64,000 nt of DNA, from positions 372,001 to 436,000 of the forward strand of contig JAQFWX010000031.1 in assembly GCA_027605045.1 (NCBI GenBank). The letters run 5' to 3'. The DNA is from Phallus indusiatus (lineage: Eukaryota; Basidiomycota; Agaricomycetes; Phallales; Phallaceae). Both the position numbers and the translations under genes were made by a program. Below the pieces are notes generated by a model. The model did no database searches. It was not told the origin of the DNA and was given only the letters and a program-made list of their open reading frames with translations. Positions 42,346 to 55,373 of this stretch are shown here, in pieces. The first letter of the stretch is position 1. Every line of letters begins with the position of its first letter.

Positions 42346-44447
42346 ATGCGATTCTTCCCTCAATGGATAGGGTGTCAGCGCACGTCGACAGCAACAGTAT
42401 CATCCACGTCAAGCTTCCAATGCCATTCTCCCATCACATATCCGGTAACGGAATGGGGTGTTCAAGCGTTTGAGGAAGAAGTATCCGTCTGCTTCCTTCC
42501 TCCACCAGACGTTGCTTACGAATTAGACGTAAGTCATCCAGAGGCTTAGCGAGCAAAAAAAAAACGGAAATGCTGTCTTGCACCGCTAACGCAGCCTTTT
42601 TATCGTTAATGAACTCGACCCTATATCTTATTTTCTTTTTTTTTTCTTTTGCTAGACACCTCTCCGAACCCAAGCCTCAAGTGCGACCCTTCAACCTTCT
42701 GGAACTGTCACACCAACGCCTAACAGCATCGCCCGTAAAATGTCCGACCGGACACGCCGGTCTTCTTTTCTCAATTTTAATCTAGGGAATTTATTTCGCC
42801 ATCCCGCTAACACGAGCAATAATATTAGCAATATTAATCTCAACCTGAATTACTCAGATTCCCTACCACGCAGCACTGGATTGGAATCTCTGACTCATTT
42901 GCCGCCGCCATTACTACCACGACCCCCACTGTCACTGTCTTCTTCTGAGAATTCCCGGGATCTCAGTTATAATGATAACAGCCATCACCATGCTTATAAC
43001 ACTGACATCGTGTCTCTTCCATCCGTCTCCAGCGCTTCCGTGTCTACTTTCGCCTCGGCATCGGCATTTACAGTAGCCTCAAATCCATCTATATCGACCT
43101 ATGCATCCGTCTCCGCTTCCATAGCTCCGTCATCCGTCTCAGCCTCAAAATCCCAAGATCGGAAGGGCAGTGGCCCCCGATCCCATATATCTTCCTCTTC
43201 CTGGTCGTACTCCTACCCATATTCTGAATACATGTCCTCATCGTCGGGTTTGTCTATGCAAGAAAACTACTTGGAAGACATTGATGACGATAGAGCACAG
43301 CTAGAAGAGCCGACGTCGCCTACAACAACAACAACAGCCAGTACGACCTCCGCTTCCGTCGTGTCTTCGTCGTCAAAACATTCAAATCTCGTGCGAAGGT
43401 TTCGCTTGCGCGGTGGAGCAGACGAACAACTTCTCAAACCCCGATCTGCTACTGCCACGGGAATATCTTCTTCGGGGTTAGGCATCACGTCATCACTCTC
43501 ATCACCACATCAGTCATCATCATCGCCTGCTTCGCCTAGCAAACTGCCATTCAGATCGAGATTTCTTTTGAATAACAACAACAACGATATAACAAAAACG
43601 TCGAGGGAATGCGTAACCGATGAAGAAGATAACGCGGCTCAGTCTCAACAATCTCGTTCAAATATCAATGCGAAATTGAAAAAACGTCTAATACTTGTTG
43701 AGCTAGACGAGCAGGGTCGCATGGTCGAGAACCGCCGAGGCGGTAAGGTCTCAAGTCAGAATTTCAATGATGACACGCTCAAACCAAAGAGTCATCTAGG
43801 TCACGCCAACGCCAACGCCAACCACAACCACAACCACAACAATGAAACTATCGGGAAGTCAACCAGCACTGCGACTCATAGCCCACTTGCAGTGGCTGCA
43901 GAACATTTCTCATCGACATTATCGAATAGTCCCTTCTTTCACTTGCGCTTCCGTAAACAAAAACGTCTTCTGGTGAAGGATATCCCGACTGATGACGGAG
44001 AATATACGCGCTCGCGGATCGTAGCGCTGAGACAATGGGCGGAGGTACGTGATCTTTTTCTTTTCTTTTTTTGTTTATTCTTTCTCCTCCCATCTTTTTT
44101 TTTTTTCTTGGGTATTCGAGTTTTTGGTTTTGGCCTGGTTTTTGATGAGGTTTAATTATATTCTTACGTATAGTTTTTTTACCGTAGGGTCTCGGAGCTG
44201 TTCGACGTCTGTTGCGGTCCGTACCTGACGGTACGATCTGGATTGAGTTTAAAGACCGCGAGGTTGCTGAAAATGTAAGTACCGTATACATACGACAATT
44301 CGCTCGTTATCGGAAGGGAGAAAAAAAAACAAAGAAGTTAATTTGCTAAAAAACATTATACAGGTCTGTCATTTACATGCACACGTGCATATCCCCAATG
44401 TAGGCCGTGTACGACTTGATTGGGTTGAAGGCAGGGAAGCCGGTTGA
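42346..44447 (+). CDS. Ser-rich low-complexity protein with conserved-looking C-terminal module
   Basis: Exons 42346-42528, 42656-44044, 44188-44274, 44364-44447; 580 aa. The reading frame is also open upstream of the chosen ATG (MRFFPQWIG); that ATG is used because the preceding CT-rich stretch looks like leader. Most of the protein is disordered Ser/Thr/Asn, with runs such as HANANANHNHNHN. The last 100 residues are ordered: RLLVKDIPTDDGEYTRSRIV, then GAVRRLLRSVPDGTIWIEF, and VHIPNVGRVRLDWVEG. Alternating beta-alpha patterns there recall an RRM-like fold, but no family is assigned. The function is unknown. Confidence 0.65.
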
Positions 44448-45325
44448 ATCCCTTTCAACATTTGAATTTCGCCGCACCAAGCAGGAAAAAAAAAGAGGTA
44501 CTTGCATATATTATTACTCTCATTCTTTCCTTCCGGTTTCTGACGACACTGAATACTTCCTAATATTCAGTCTGGTTCGGTTTTTTCCTCGTCGTTCTTC
44601 CGGCCCGGATCTTGCTTTTTTTTTTCTTTTCCAAACTCGCAATTGTATATCTAGTTTTTATTTCGTCAGAACTTTTTGAGCATGACATCTCATACTTGCA
44701 CCCTCTTTTTTTTCAGTCTTTCCGTCAACCGTTCATCTCATCAATCACGGACTTTTTGTCCACTTTGTTACATACTACGCTTTCACATTCCATACAACTA
44801 CTTCACAGGGTGCCGCTATTCGCGCTTCCGTCGCTATATGGGACGAAACCACACTCGGATTTCAGTACACTTCGGTCTAGCATTCACAACATTCTCGCCT
44901 GGACGTGGACCAACAGCATCAACACGTCATCATCGTCTGTACAAAAACATCTGTACACCATGTATCCTGTACCAAAAAAAGGAATCATCTCTTCTTGGAT
45001 TATTCTCTTGGCTGTCCTTCAAATTGCATGCGTGTGCGTGCCAGCATATGCCACACATGCCTCGTACGTCACGCACCATCATGACAAAACACCCTTCTTT
45101 ATCGACCTCTTTATTTTTCAACCACTTTCTCCGATCTAGTCGTAAGGACTTGGTTTAGAAATGTTGTTTCATCTCCGTTGTAGTCGATACTGTTTTACTT
45201 GTCGTGCTTCCTGGTGAAGCGGGCAATACTGTACATACTTTACATTGTGCATGTGTGCTACTACCAAATAAAAAAGACCCTTTCAAACAAATAGTCTACA
45301 TATGTTAACTGTTAAACTCTTCAAT
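44448..45325. other. Intergenic region between convergent genes
   Basis: 3' flanks of the Ser-rich gene and the amidase. A 59-codon frame at 44959-45138 (MYPVPKKGIISSWIILL...) begins like a signal peptide but has no other support. Confidence 0.45.
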
Positions 45326-47606
45326 CTACTCATTTAACAACGGGTACTTTAATCCACTGTCCCTTAAAAGCGACTGCACAATCTTCATACCCTGCAACAC
45401 CTTTTCTTCCTCCAATCTACGTCCTACGATTTGGACACCAACCGGGAGACCATGCATCGCTTGTGCGTCATAATTCTTATAGGTATTCCGAGCAATTGCA
45501 CTGGCTTTGCGGAGCTGTTCTTTGAACGACGCTGAGAGATCGTCCAGTGATGAAGAGACCTTGGTTACGGGAATTACACCAGCGCTATAGTCGACCTATT
45601 TTGTTTTTCACAAAAATTATATGAGCGGCGCATGTTCATAAGAAAGAGCGAGAGAAAGAAAAGGAGAGAACGAAACGCTCTCAATGACGTACAATATTAA
45701 AAAGAAAAGAATACATGATTGATCCAATCGAGTTATCTGATTTCTTGTGCGGGAGAGCAGGAAGACTGTGGGGAACGGTTAGCAAAAAATCTATGTCGGA
45801 CTCTTTCCAAGCTTGGAAGAACTTTGCACGGTACGCTTCGCGGCGCGCGACGAGGGCGAATTGTTCTGTTGTCGTTTTAGGACTGAGGACGCGGATGAGA
45901 CCAGCGAGAATTGGATCGCGTCTGATGTAGTGGCAGTACCAGGCGTACAGCCTGCGTAATATTTTGGGAAGACGGAGGATCCTGAGAAAGACGGATACGC
46001 CTGTGTCGTTTGGTTCGAGAAATTGAAAGGGGCGCATTACTGTTTCGGCTGTTTAATAATGAATAATCATGAGTATTTTTGAAGGTTGAAAGGGAGATGA
46101 GATCATATTTATCGTTGGCTGCTGCTGTTATTTCAATTGTATATCCTTTACCCACCTCCGTCTGCCGTTATCAACTGAGAACCTATTTGCATGGCTTCAT
46201 ATACGTTTGGAGGATTGCTAAAGCCGAGAAGATTAACGAAGAGAAAAAGATGTATCTCATAATTCATTCAAGATGTTTGAATTACTTACAAGTCAACGAT
46301 CTCGTGTCCGTTTTTTCGAAGAACGTCGATGACAATACCAAGAGCTCTTTCACATGCAGGCGAAGGCGGTATCACGCCTTGCATTTATTTAATGAAAAGG
46401 AAGAAATATTATGCATTCATTATGCCCAACAAGGTAAGATTCCAAATATGGTATACTCAAAGCACCCTCACTTACCGTCACTCCACATTACGCCCCATTT
46501 CGGCTTATCAGGAATGTTAGCATCTCTCCAAGGTATCGGATGACACTGCCACATGTCGACGCATTAAAATAGATAAATCGAATGTAAAAGAGATCAGTTA
46601 ATAAGTCCATGCGTGTATCTCTTTTTTTGACCCTTTCACAGAAGCCGCAGTTCGCGTATGCATCGCGAGTATTAGTCGCGAGACCGCGAGACAGCCACCG
46701 CGCGCCGAGAAGTTAACGTTTCAACTTACAGAATGATCATATTCCCAAGGTTTCATAGAGACAATAGCTTTCCAAATCGTCTCTAAATCTTCCAAAGTCC
46801 TCGCCATAGGTGAATAAACAGCTGGAACGCCTTCTTGTCCAGGAATGCTCGTTCCAGATCCAGTGCGAGGTATACGTCCAGTAGAAGCTTTGATGGTATA
46901 TACACCGGAGAAATGAGCGGGGACGCGGACAGAACCAGCTACGTCCGTTCCAATACCAATACGCGAACCTCCATACGCCAATAAAGCTGCTTCTCCACCT
47001 GTAGATCCGCCTGGCGTATGAGTAGGAACGTGCGGGTTGGTGGTTATACCAAAGAGAGGAGACCAAGATTCGAATGATAAAAGAGTTATTGGGGTTGTTG
47101 TTTTGACGAAAGGAACGGCACCCGCGTCTTTGAGGAGTTTGACCAGGACTGAATCTGTTTGAGCAGGTCTGCTGACATAAGAGGAATAGCCACAACAACT
47201 ATCGTATCCTTGGACGTTAAGCGTGTCTTTGAGTGAGATAGGCATTCCAGCTAAAGGCCCCGATCGGTTTACGTCGCGAGCCCACGTCTCAGCGTCCGTG
47301 AACATGATTTCCGTGAGACAGTTTGTGGATGCTTGTGCCTTCAGAGCCTGCTTGCCATACGCGTGCAACACATCTACAGGGTCCCAGAGTTTCGTCTGAA
47401 CATTCTTTACGACGTCTGACACCGGTGTGGAGAGAATTGTCGTATCCTGTGCAGTCAACGCCTGATGATAAACTCTGGGAAGACTGGCAATTCGTCTAGC
47501 CCTCTCCGCTCGTTTGGTCTCGCTAGAAGTTGAATTTCAATATTAGCTCAAAAAAATGTGATAGTAAGACATGCCTTGCTCGATAATAGCCAAGAAAGAA
47601 AGCCAT
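45326..47606 (-). CDS. Amidase (AmdS/FAAH-type, amidase signature family)
   Basis: Hydrolyses carboxylic amides to acid and ammonia. Exons: complement(45326..45595, 45693..46048, 46156..46217, 46290..46377, 46476..46545, 46730..47522, 47575..47606), 556 aa, usual for fungal acetamidases. The Ser-Ser-Lys triad is visible: Lys109 in SLKDTLNV, Ser184 in PGGSTGGEAALL, Ser208 in TDVAGSVRVP, with the family's 75- and 24-residue spacings. The C-terminus has MHGLPVGVQIVGRRLEEE. It starts MAFFLGYYRAS, a short hydrophobic stretch. Intron 1 needs a GC donor (AAG/GCATGT). It is followed on the same strand by the P450 gene upstream (303 bp gap). Intact. Confidence 0.93.
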
Positions 47607-47908
47607 TTGTACTTGAGAACCGTGATACTTTCACGAGTGTACGCCGCGTATATAATGGTATTCCAAGTCCGCAAATCGGTAAACCTCGTTCCCGCGTGCA
47701 CCAGACTCCCACGTCTATCTATACACATATCTGCTGTTCCATAAGTAACACCGACTACTTCTATCTGACTACCGGATATAGATTACGATCTTAATTATGG
47801 TTCTTTAGAACATCATCTAATTTAAACACCTTGGACAACTCAAAAGATAGTATTGTCAGATTGAATACAGACCCCATATCATATGTAATTGACGACGTCT
47901 TCTAGAAG

Positions 47909-50088
47909 TCAATCTATCCGAGGATCCGGGATCTCTAGCTCTTCCAAAAGCTTTAGAGCTTTCGAAGATCTCGGAACAATTCGACATTTGAAAGGTTTCG
48001 GTCGTCTATGAACAAGTAAATCCCGTTTCTCAAAAAAAAAGACATGAACACGAACGATACAAGTCCCGATTCAAACTGTTCTTGAGGATACTCGGATTCA
48101 TCGGGAAATATGTTGTATACATGTAGCACAGATGCGAATAAAAGAAACAGTGTGCTCTCCGCGAAATGTCGTCCTGGGCAAACCCTGCGAATACGAGGAT
48201 CAATTAAGATTCAAATAACAGTATGAAGTGGTAATAGACCTTCGTCCGTATCCAAAGGCATAATCATTACTGGGAACGCTGACTTCTCTATCAGTTTGGA
48301 GAAATCTTTCCGGCCTGAATTTATCAGCGTCCTCTCCGTAGATTGATGTATTTCGCAGTAACGTCCTATGTTGCGGTTTAAAAGACATAGAGGGTATCCC
48401 GGTACCTGACTTACCAAGAGTTTCCAACTACAATGGTACCTTTCGGAATAAAGTACTCGCCGATAATATCATCTGCACGAAGAACATGAGGCACTCCAAT
48501 AGTAACAACAGGATTCCAGCGTGACACTTCTTTGAGGACTGCTTCAATATATGGAAGATTTTGTCGATCTTGAAAGGCAGGTAACCCCCCGTCACCTATC
48601 ACAGCGTCCAACTCGATCTGTGCCTTTTTCTGGACTTGCGGATTTAGTGCCATAGCTAGGAAGAACTGGAGAATTGTGCTGTCTGTCTGTTGTTGAGGAA
48701 AACGTTCCGTTATTTTTTGGGTAGTCATGCATGAAAAAGTATTTCCTTTACCGTGTCTATTCCAGCCAAATATGCAGTTCCCGGGACGTGTTTTATTATG
48801 TCTTCATTCTCTGAGGAACGAGTCCCGTTATCAGGGGCAAATTGTTCAATCAAGGAGGATGCGACTGAAGGAGGTGCCTCTCCTTTTAGCTGAGATGAGA
48901 TAAATTATTGCTAAGTCTTATAAAGTATGACACATCGAGAGGGAACTTACTTCTTTGATCACTTCGATAGGGGAATTGACCATTTCAAAGGTTTCTTGTC
49001 TTAACTGTTCGAGTGTAATCTTGAAATTAGCACCTGGGAACCAGCTAGGTACGTATTTCACTTAAAACGTTGTGAAGGCTGTATGTCTCTGAATCCATTA
49101 GGTAGTATTAGGACTTACAGACGGGAAAATAATCTGCCAGATATGTTCCGGGTACACATGCTTGTCCAATTTTGGTTAATGTATTATCAGATAAGACCAG
49201 AAATGAATCATCTTTGGATCGTGGTTTGATTCCGTACGTTACCTGTCAGATTAGAACTGTAGGTTCCAAAAATGTTTTTCAAGGACTAGTTCATACCTCC
49301 AATATGAGCGAGCCAATAGTGAAGCGAATGTGCTCCCTGAGATCGTCGGGCGACTGGTGAAGACGGTGCAATAATGCTCTATGTATATGAGGCATTAGCC
49401 GAGAAGTAGCGAGTACAGGTGACAAACCACACCTTATATATTTTCCTTGAAGGTCTTGATAGTGTTGTATAGCTGTCTGATTGAAAAATCGGGAGAAAGA
49501 TGCTCTATAGCGACGCCATCTTTCATCAGGTTGCTGGAATGTGAATATCCACTCCAAGTCAAGCCTGGTAAATTCAGCTACTCAAACTCACCGACCGGAA
49601 AGGAAAGTATTACCGTAAAGAGAGACTTACAATTCATTGACTACAGTCGACTTGTATCTGTTTGAATATATGTTCCCTCTCTTTTCGAACAATTCCTGAA
49701 CCATTTCGTGCGAGTTTACAAAAAGAATTGATGTCCCTAGTGTGGATACGTATACCAAGTCTCCTATACAAGTCGTAAGGAAAACTCAAAAGCACTACTA
49801 GCATCAAAGAATACCATATTCCTTTGCCCAACGGTTGTAAGTCTTCCATTCCTCTGTTTTGGGCATGTCAAGGAGATTACCGATGAGTGGACGTCGTGGG
49901 GGACCGGGTGGGAGCTTTAGACCTGACATTCTTGAACTTAAAGTGCGCTATGTCAGTTATATAGTTTGTAACGTCCAACGTAATGAGACTGACCGTTTCA
50001 TATACCAACGGATGATTGTGTAGATCGTGAACATTGTCAAGGTGGTGTAAGTTGTCGTAACCCAAGTAGCTGGCATAGTTACTAGCAT
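47909..50088 (-). CDS. Cytochrome P450 monooxygenase
   Basis: A haem enzyme of the endoplasmic reticulum that hydroxylates organic substrates with NADPH via CPR. Exons: complement(47909..48005, 48056..48184, 48240..48365, 48415..48686, 48752..48889, 48951..49060, 49119..49242, 49297..49378, 49433..49564, 49631..49763, 49815..49930, 49994..50088), 517 aa. N-terminal anchor helix (YTTLTMFTIYTIIRWYM), then the hinge KLPPGPPRRPLIGN, WRRYR (C-helix), AGIDT at 306-310 (I-helix), EVSR at 363-366 (K-helix), RPERF, and FGYGRRVCPG with haem Cys445. The closest look is to the expanded agaricomycete families annotated as O-methylsterigmatocystin oxidoreductase-like; the substrate is unknown. All motifs are intact. 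Confidence 0.95.
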
Positions 50089-51714
50089 GATAATGGAACA
50101 ATAGATCGATAAACGTTTTGCTGCGGCGCACCTCTAGTAGTAGTGTGAAAGCGGACCTTTTATACAAGGTTCAGTACCTTCAGTGGGCACGAAAAGTTAG
50201 CGTCCATAACTAGACCCAATTGTAATTAGTGATCCTGTAGTCTTTGGCTTATTTCAAGAAAAACCGTGACAAATTTGAAATAGGCTGCATGGGTCGGACC
50301 TAAGCATATCGAACTTCGGAAATATCTCGACTCCAGTGTCGGCTTTCAAAAACCCGTCGGCCGACGACCCTCTAGTGATGAATAAAGTTTATGATTGCAC
50401 GCCAAGATGAATTCGAACTACCTATGTGTTCTGTTACCCGTTTGGTATTATACATTTCAAAAAAAAACTTGCTCGTTGATCACGAGAATCGTTATACGCC
50501 CCATCTTGGCCTGGCCTTCGTTGTGCAGCTTCATATAATTATCATCCTGGATTCTCAGTCAACAAATCGGCAGGTACTTCTTGTGCACCTGTCGAAAGGT
50601 TTGACTTCCCAATTGCATGCTTTTCGTGGCATTGCACCCGCCAACAATACCGTGACGTTAGGTGCAGAAACACAGCCTCGTTATGTAATTTTGATCAACT
50701 AAGCGTCTAGTTGACTCACTCCGGCAGAGTCCGGCTCCAGGGACCAGTTTTGCCCCAATATTCACTCTTTCTTCTTCGCGGATGACTACTATAACTTTGA
50801 CAGACGAGATGAGACCGCTCCTACTGAAGACTTCTTATGTTTTGTTTTTCTAGCTCAACTAGAGATGGCTTAAAAAGAAATACGAAACTTGTTTTCTCAT
50901 CTTTCGCCTCAATTGCAGGCGTTTATCGACTCGGTACTTTTTACGAACTGCTACATAGCCAATTGCTAGTGAGCGGGGTTCGGGATACTTGATAAAGTAA
51001 TGTTATTATTCCCCGGTGATATAAATAACGATTGCATTTACAGCTCCTAATCGGCGTATCAACGCTCGGTAGCTTTAGTTACCATGAAAAAGAAGCATGA
51101 TGCCTTCCTCCGATGGAAAACACTAAACTAAAAGGTCGATATCGCGGCGCAGAAGCACTCGTGCCTTAAGCTTACTGAGACTTCGGCTCGTTATTATATG
51201 TCGACTTGCCTTCTTTCTTGACGATGTATGATATATCAGCCAGAATGCAATGCCTTCTGGCGGGCTGCTCTTCTTGAGTTCATTTACCTCGTCTCATGTT
51301 TCCTGCGGCTGAAAATTCCACAATGGATAGTTTGGTTTGTCGTTTAAAGTTTATGGATAGCGGTGAGTAATGCAGTGAGCGAACAATCTCCCCCCTTCAT
51401 TAATACGTAATATTAATGAAGAGCCTTACCATGGGTCCGTCTTGAAGTTTACAGCTTCATCAGGTCACTTATGGTAGATGTATCAATTGAGGTCTTTCGC
51501 TGCGCTTCCTATGATATTAATGTAAGCTGTCACCTTGGGTATGTGAACTGAACATGGCACTTCCGGTTGATAACTGCCCCTGTTCATTTTGGTGGTTTCA
51601 AGGTCACAATGCTCTATTGTTGATAAACTTCGCTATCTCAGACTAAGCCCGACATTTATAAATCACGGTCGTTCTTACTCCTCTGCCTGACGAGCCTCGA
51701 CCACCACTGCTGTC
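50089..51714. other. Intergenic region; right part belongs to a segmental duplication
   Basis: No gene found. From about 50981 the sequence matches the region at 61083 onward (shared CGGGATACTTGATAAAGTA and TCGCGGCGCAGAAGCA) up to the DUF6533 gene. A TATA-like TTTATAAA lies at 51655-51662. Confidence 0.55.
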
Positions 51715-53150
51715 ATGAATCATACAATATTGAATGGTCAATTGCTTCCGATCCCATCGGCCGCTATTCCAACATTGACCAACCGTCTTCATACTGCGAA
51801 TTATAATGCAGGTATTCATCAAAAGTACTTCCGAGTCCCAGAACTAAGCTCATAGTTTTGAAGCTGCTTCCTCTGCTCTTCTGCTTTATGACTTGCTGTT
51901 GCTGTTGGATAGTGAGGTATTGTACATTTTGTATCTGTATCGTATCACTGTTCAAGTTGTAATTTTATAGGTCGAATATATTTGGAAGTAAGCCTGCCTT
52001 ATTCTTCATCATGTCCTGACTTTATAACGACGACATCAGATCCGGATTTTCTTTGGTAGTAGCGCTGTTTATAACTACACGTTTCTTTGCTGTAGGAGTG
52101 CAGATGTGCGTTTTTGAAATCACAACTCGTCGAGGTCATACTTGCAATGATAGCTCACATACAGACTATTACTATTGAACAATTTTGGAACGGTTACCGT
52201 CTCGAGGGCTTATTGCAAAAGCAATCTCTCGATTCAACAAATTTTGACATTGGTTATGTTTGCATGCGTGGACGTATTATTGATACTCCGAGGTAAGTCT
52301 ACAACTTGCCGCTAACGATGTTATATTGAGAACATTTATTAGTCTATGCCTGGTATGGTAGAAACAAACTAATACTTCGATTGCTTTGCGCCCTAGAGTT
52401 CATCATATTTGTGGCTGTTTTTTCTTTGAGCATAGTAGCTCATTTTGTGCTTCGCCAAATTCCCAATCCTGTTCCTCGCGAATGGCCCATTGGTGTTTGT
52501 ATTCCCTTGAATTATCCCACTCTTTCATCAGACATTTGGTAGGCTATTATCTTCATTTCCCGGATATACGAGGAATAGATAATATATTTCTAGGCTTCTT
52601 ATTTTTCTCATACAAGGGATTGTTCTTTTTCTGGCTGTAGGACAACATGCCTATCTTAGATGGAAGGGCCCCAAACTGCTCAATGCCACATCCAACCTAT
52701 ATTACACGTTCATACGGGACGGCGTTTGGACCTTCTTTGCTTTATTCGGTATGCCAAAAAAGATTATTTTAGATCCCGTTTGTTGACAACACTCCGCAGT
52801 GAATATTATGCTTTGTGTGGTTGGCGACAACTTGGAACTTGTGATGGGACAAATTGCTGCTCAGTAGGAGCTTTTGTTTTTTAATTGAACGCAAAAGCTT
52901 ACATTTACTATAGATGGTGCCCCGTAGTCATTGGGATCTGTGTAAGATTACTTGTCCTCTTTTTTTACAATACCTTCACCTACATAGTATACCAGACATC
53001 CCGCCTAATTATCAATCTACGAGCGACGGCCAAAACCAGCGTTTCAATGGACATTTCCCTGGATGCTTTCTCTAACCAACATTTTCCACTCCATGGCCAA
53101 ACTTCACGTGCACCTTCCCAGAGTTCTCTCGAGAAATGATATACATAGCT
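50981..53150 (+). repeat. Segmental duplication, copy A (partner 61083-64000)
   Basis: Upstream region, introns and exons of DUF6533 gene A are recognisably the same as at 61083-64000. Introns are nearly as similar as exons, which points to a recent duplication. Copy C differs by transposon insertions at 61302-62222, and copy A has about 100 bp not in C near 51000-51100. Confidence 0.85.
51715..53139 (+). CDS. DUF6533 membrane protein, copy A
   Basis: Exons 51715-51811, 51864-51916, 51971-51987 (17 nt), 52040-52105, 52165-52292, 52343-52538, 52594-52748, 52800-52863, 52914-52941, 52996-53139; 315 aa. The N-terminal DUF6533 pattern is clear: ASSALLLYDLLLLLDSE, VEYIWKSGFSLVVALFITTR. Six to seven hydrophobic helices follow, with VYAWYGRN after one helix and ASRLIINLRA-like SRLIINLRA before a hydrophilic tail. 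The family is large in Agaricomycetes, seven-helix-like and of unknown function. One of three copies here (B at 58082, C at 62759) with identical internal exon lengths. Here the last exon starts at ACATCC where B has GCATCT. Confidence 0.9.
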
Positions 53151-53263
53151 TTCAATGGAATTATTATTCATAGCGGGTGTTTTGTATGTATGTATACAGT
53201 AACGCAAACGAGATCAGAGAGTGAACTTTGCGGCGATACAACTCTTGGCTTTTCATCTTTTCA

Positions 53264-53872
53264 CTAAATATACGCTAGTTCTGGGTTTACAAAATTGCGG
53301 TTCAATTCCGCCTTGTAAGCTGTTAAACAACTGTCATCATGCATCTTATACATTGTGATCACCAAACTGCTCCTCTCTGTAGGATTAACTGTAAGACCGC
53401 CGAAGATCTGAATACGTGGCTCCATGTAGCCCACTAATATCACATGTTAGGAGGGAGAAACAATGAATTCAAAATCATTGAAAAAATAAAGGCAACAAAA
53501 GGCGAGAACACTTACGAGTTTGACAATTGCAGCAATATAAAAGTATCGTTTCCGCTGAGCTAGCCAAGTCCGACCCAATTGATTGTACAGATGAAGAATT
53601 GCACCACGACTCGGTACTGGCGCAGGAATCGTCTTCGTAACGCCATCAACACTAATCACAGCCCTGATAAGTCTATCTACTTGCGGATATGTTTTAGGCC
53701 ACTCTCAAACTTCACCAGCTTCACCCTTCGTGTGTTGGACCATGCCGTTTGACCAAAATGACGTGTTCCGGTCTGATGGTGTTTAGTGTTTAAGACGAGC
53801 GGAACAAATGACTGATCCGACAGACCTTGAAGAAACAGGAAGCATATTAGCCAGCATCTTGTTTTCGCTCAT
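53264..53872 (-). CDS. Small hypothetical gene, three exons
   Basis: Proposed exons complement(53264..53433, 53512..53663, 53826..53872), 122 aa: MSENKMLANMLPVSSR, then VISVDGVTKTIPAPVPSRGA, a basic segment LGRTWLAQRKRYFYIAAIV, and GYMEPRIQIFGGLTVNPTER. The donor after exon 2 is uncertain: CTC/GTAAGT is stronger but leads to an early stop; four bases later keeps 50 more codons open. The family is not recognised. It converges with DUF6533 gene A. It may be a real small gene or chance. Confidence 0.35.
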
Positions 53873-55373
53873 ACAACTGCAAATGCACGACAACGCGACC
53901 AGCGACCAACGTTCAAACGTTCAAACCACGTTTGTTCGGAATCAACGCGGTTTAGGTACTTAAGTCAGTCGGCGTCCTACGGAGTTAGAGGCGGAGTGTG
54001 AAGGGATCATGCCGAGCCCTGTCAACAACGCCCCTGAAACTAATACCTGGAGATACTTGAATCCATGTCACTCTCTTTTCGAGCTCTACTATGTAGACGG
54101 TACTACGCCATAATCTATTGATGATGCATTATAGTTTTGAGCTCGGGATCGAGTCGCCTTCGCGATTGAGACTTCTGGTCTGGTCACGGATTGGAGACCT
54201 CTCGGAGACCTTTTCCATTACCGTTCTCAGGAGTTTCGCTGCGGTTAAATCCGAAAAACAGCAAGCAAAAGGTCGATCCTCGTATTGTACGGTACATTTG
54301 GGACCTGTAAGATCGAAAAGACGCGAGTTTTGCAAAAAAACCACCGCGTAGATATGAGAAATACCGTACATTGGTTGCCTTTGGTGCGCTTTTGCTGTTA
54401 CTCAGACTTGGGACGCTAGCAGCGGCTAATTTTCGCGTTCAAGATCGCTCGGGAATGGCGTAACAGAAAGTGTGACTCTCACTAGTCGAACGGCTTTTGC
54501 CAGGCCCGCTGACTGGCAGGCCAAGCCAGGCTGATGATTCGTGCATCGTGCATCAATGTATGTTCCCTTCAGCCCTGTTCTAATCCATCGGAGGTGATAC
54601 AATACCGTGTTATGACACGTCCAAATTGGATATTTTCTTGAATTCCAGGCGCAAACAGAACAATAATCACCGTCGGTAACTTCCCTCCTGCAAATTCACG
54701 GTGTTGTTTTGATTCACCACATTACTGCATTGCGTATGTGTTGACAGGGTGAATACGTATTCACTCCATTGAAATCTATGAAGAGGACGCGTGGGGGGCT
54801 GGCTCACGATTTTTCCCAGGTCTATATTACCTCATCCCAAAATCAAAAACAAAAACACGAAAAATCGTGCCATTTATACAATTTATCATTAAAATATCGT
54901 CAATCACATGCTAGTAGCTGCTCCTGGACGCTTTGTTTTTCGTTGACACACGAGAGGCACAAGGGGTCCTAGTTATTTACTATAGAAAAAGCATGTCTTT
55001 CTAAATCTGGCACCTTGACGCTTCAGAGGGTCCATTAAATAATTTCAGGAATATTCTTCATATAACTCCAAATACAAATTATTCGATTTTGCCGCTTTTC
55101 AGAATTAAATTCCTGTTCAATCACATCGGAGTGTCTTCATGTTCCCTAAACACCGAGACACACAAGGCCGCTTCCTGTCATTAAATAGGAGGTCTTTATG
55201 TTCTATATATTTTTTTCGGCGTTCGCTTCTCACAATGGCGTTTCGAGCGTCTTATTATCCAAACTGTCTCGTTTCGACGGAGCCGAGCTTCAAAAAAAGA
55301 TCTATATAAACTGTCTGTTTCGAAAGTTATCGCCCATCACCACTTTTTCTTTTCTTTCTTGTTACGACCTATC
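53873..55373. other. Intergenic region, promoter of the aquaporin gene at its right end
   Basis: No supported gene. TATATAAA at 55303-55310 lies 64 bp before the aquaporin ATG and is its likely TATA box. Confidence 0.55.

Noticed and set aside
33741..50088. FAD oxidase, amidase and P450 as a secondary-metabolite gene cluster
   Set aside because: No backbone enzyme (PKS, NRPS, terpene synthase, DMAT) is present and unrelated housekeeping genes lie between; proximity alone is not evidence.
50391..50702. 103-codon plus-strand frame
   Set aside because: No recognisable motif, upstream of the P450 gene, not retained in the duplicated segment.
54118..54371. Pair of overlapping opposite-strand frames of about 80 codons
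   Set aside because: Mutual shadows without homology features or conserved context.
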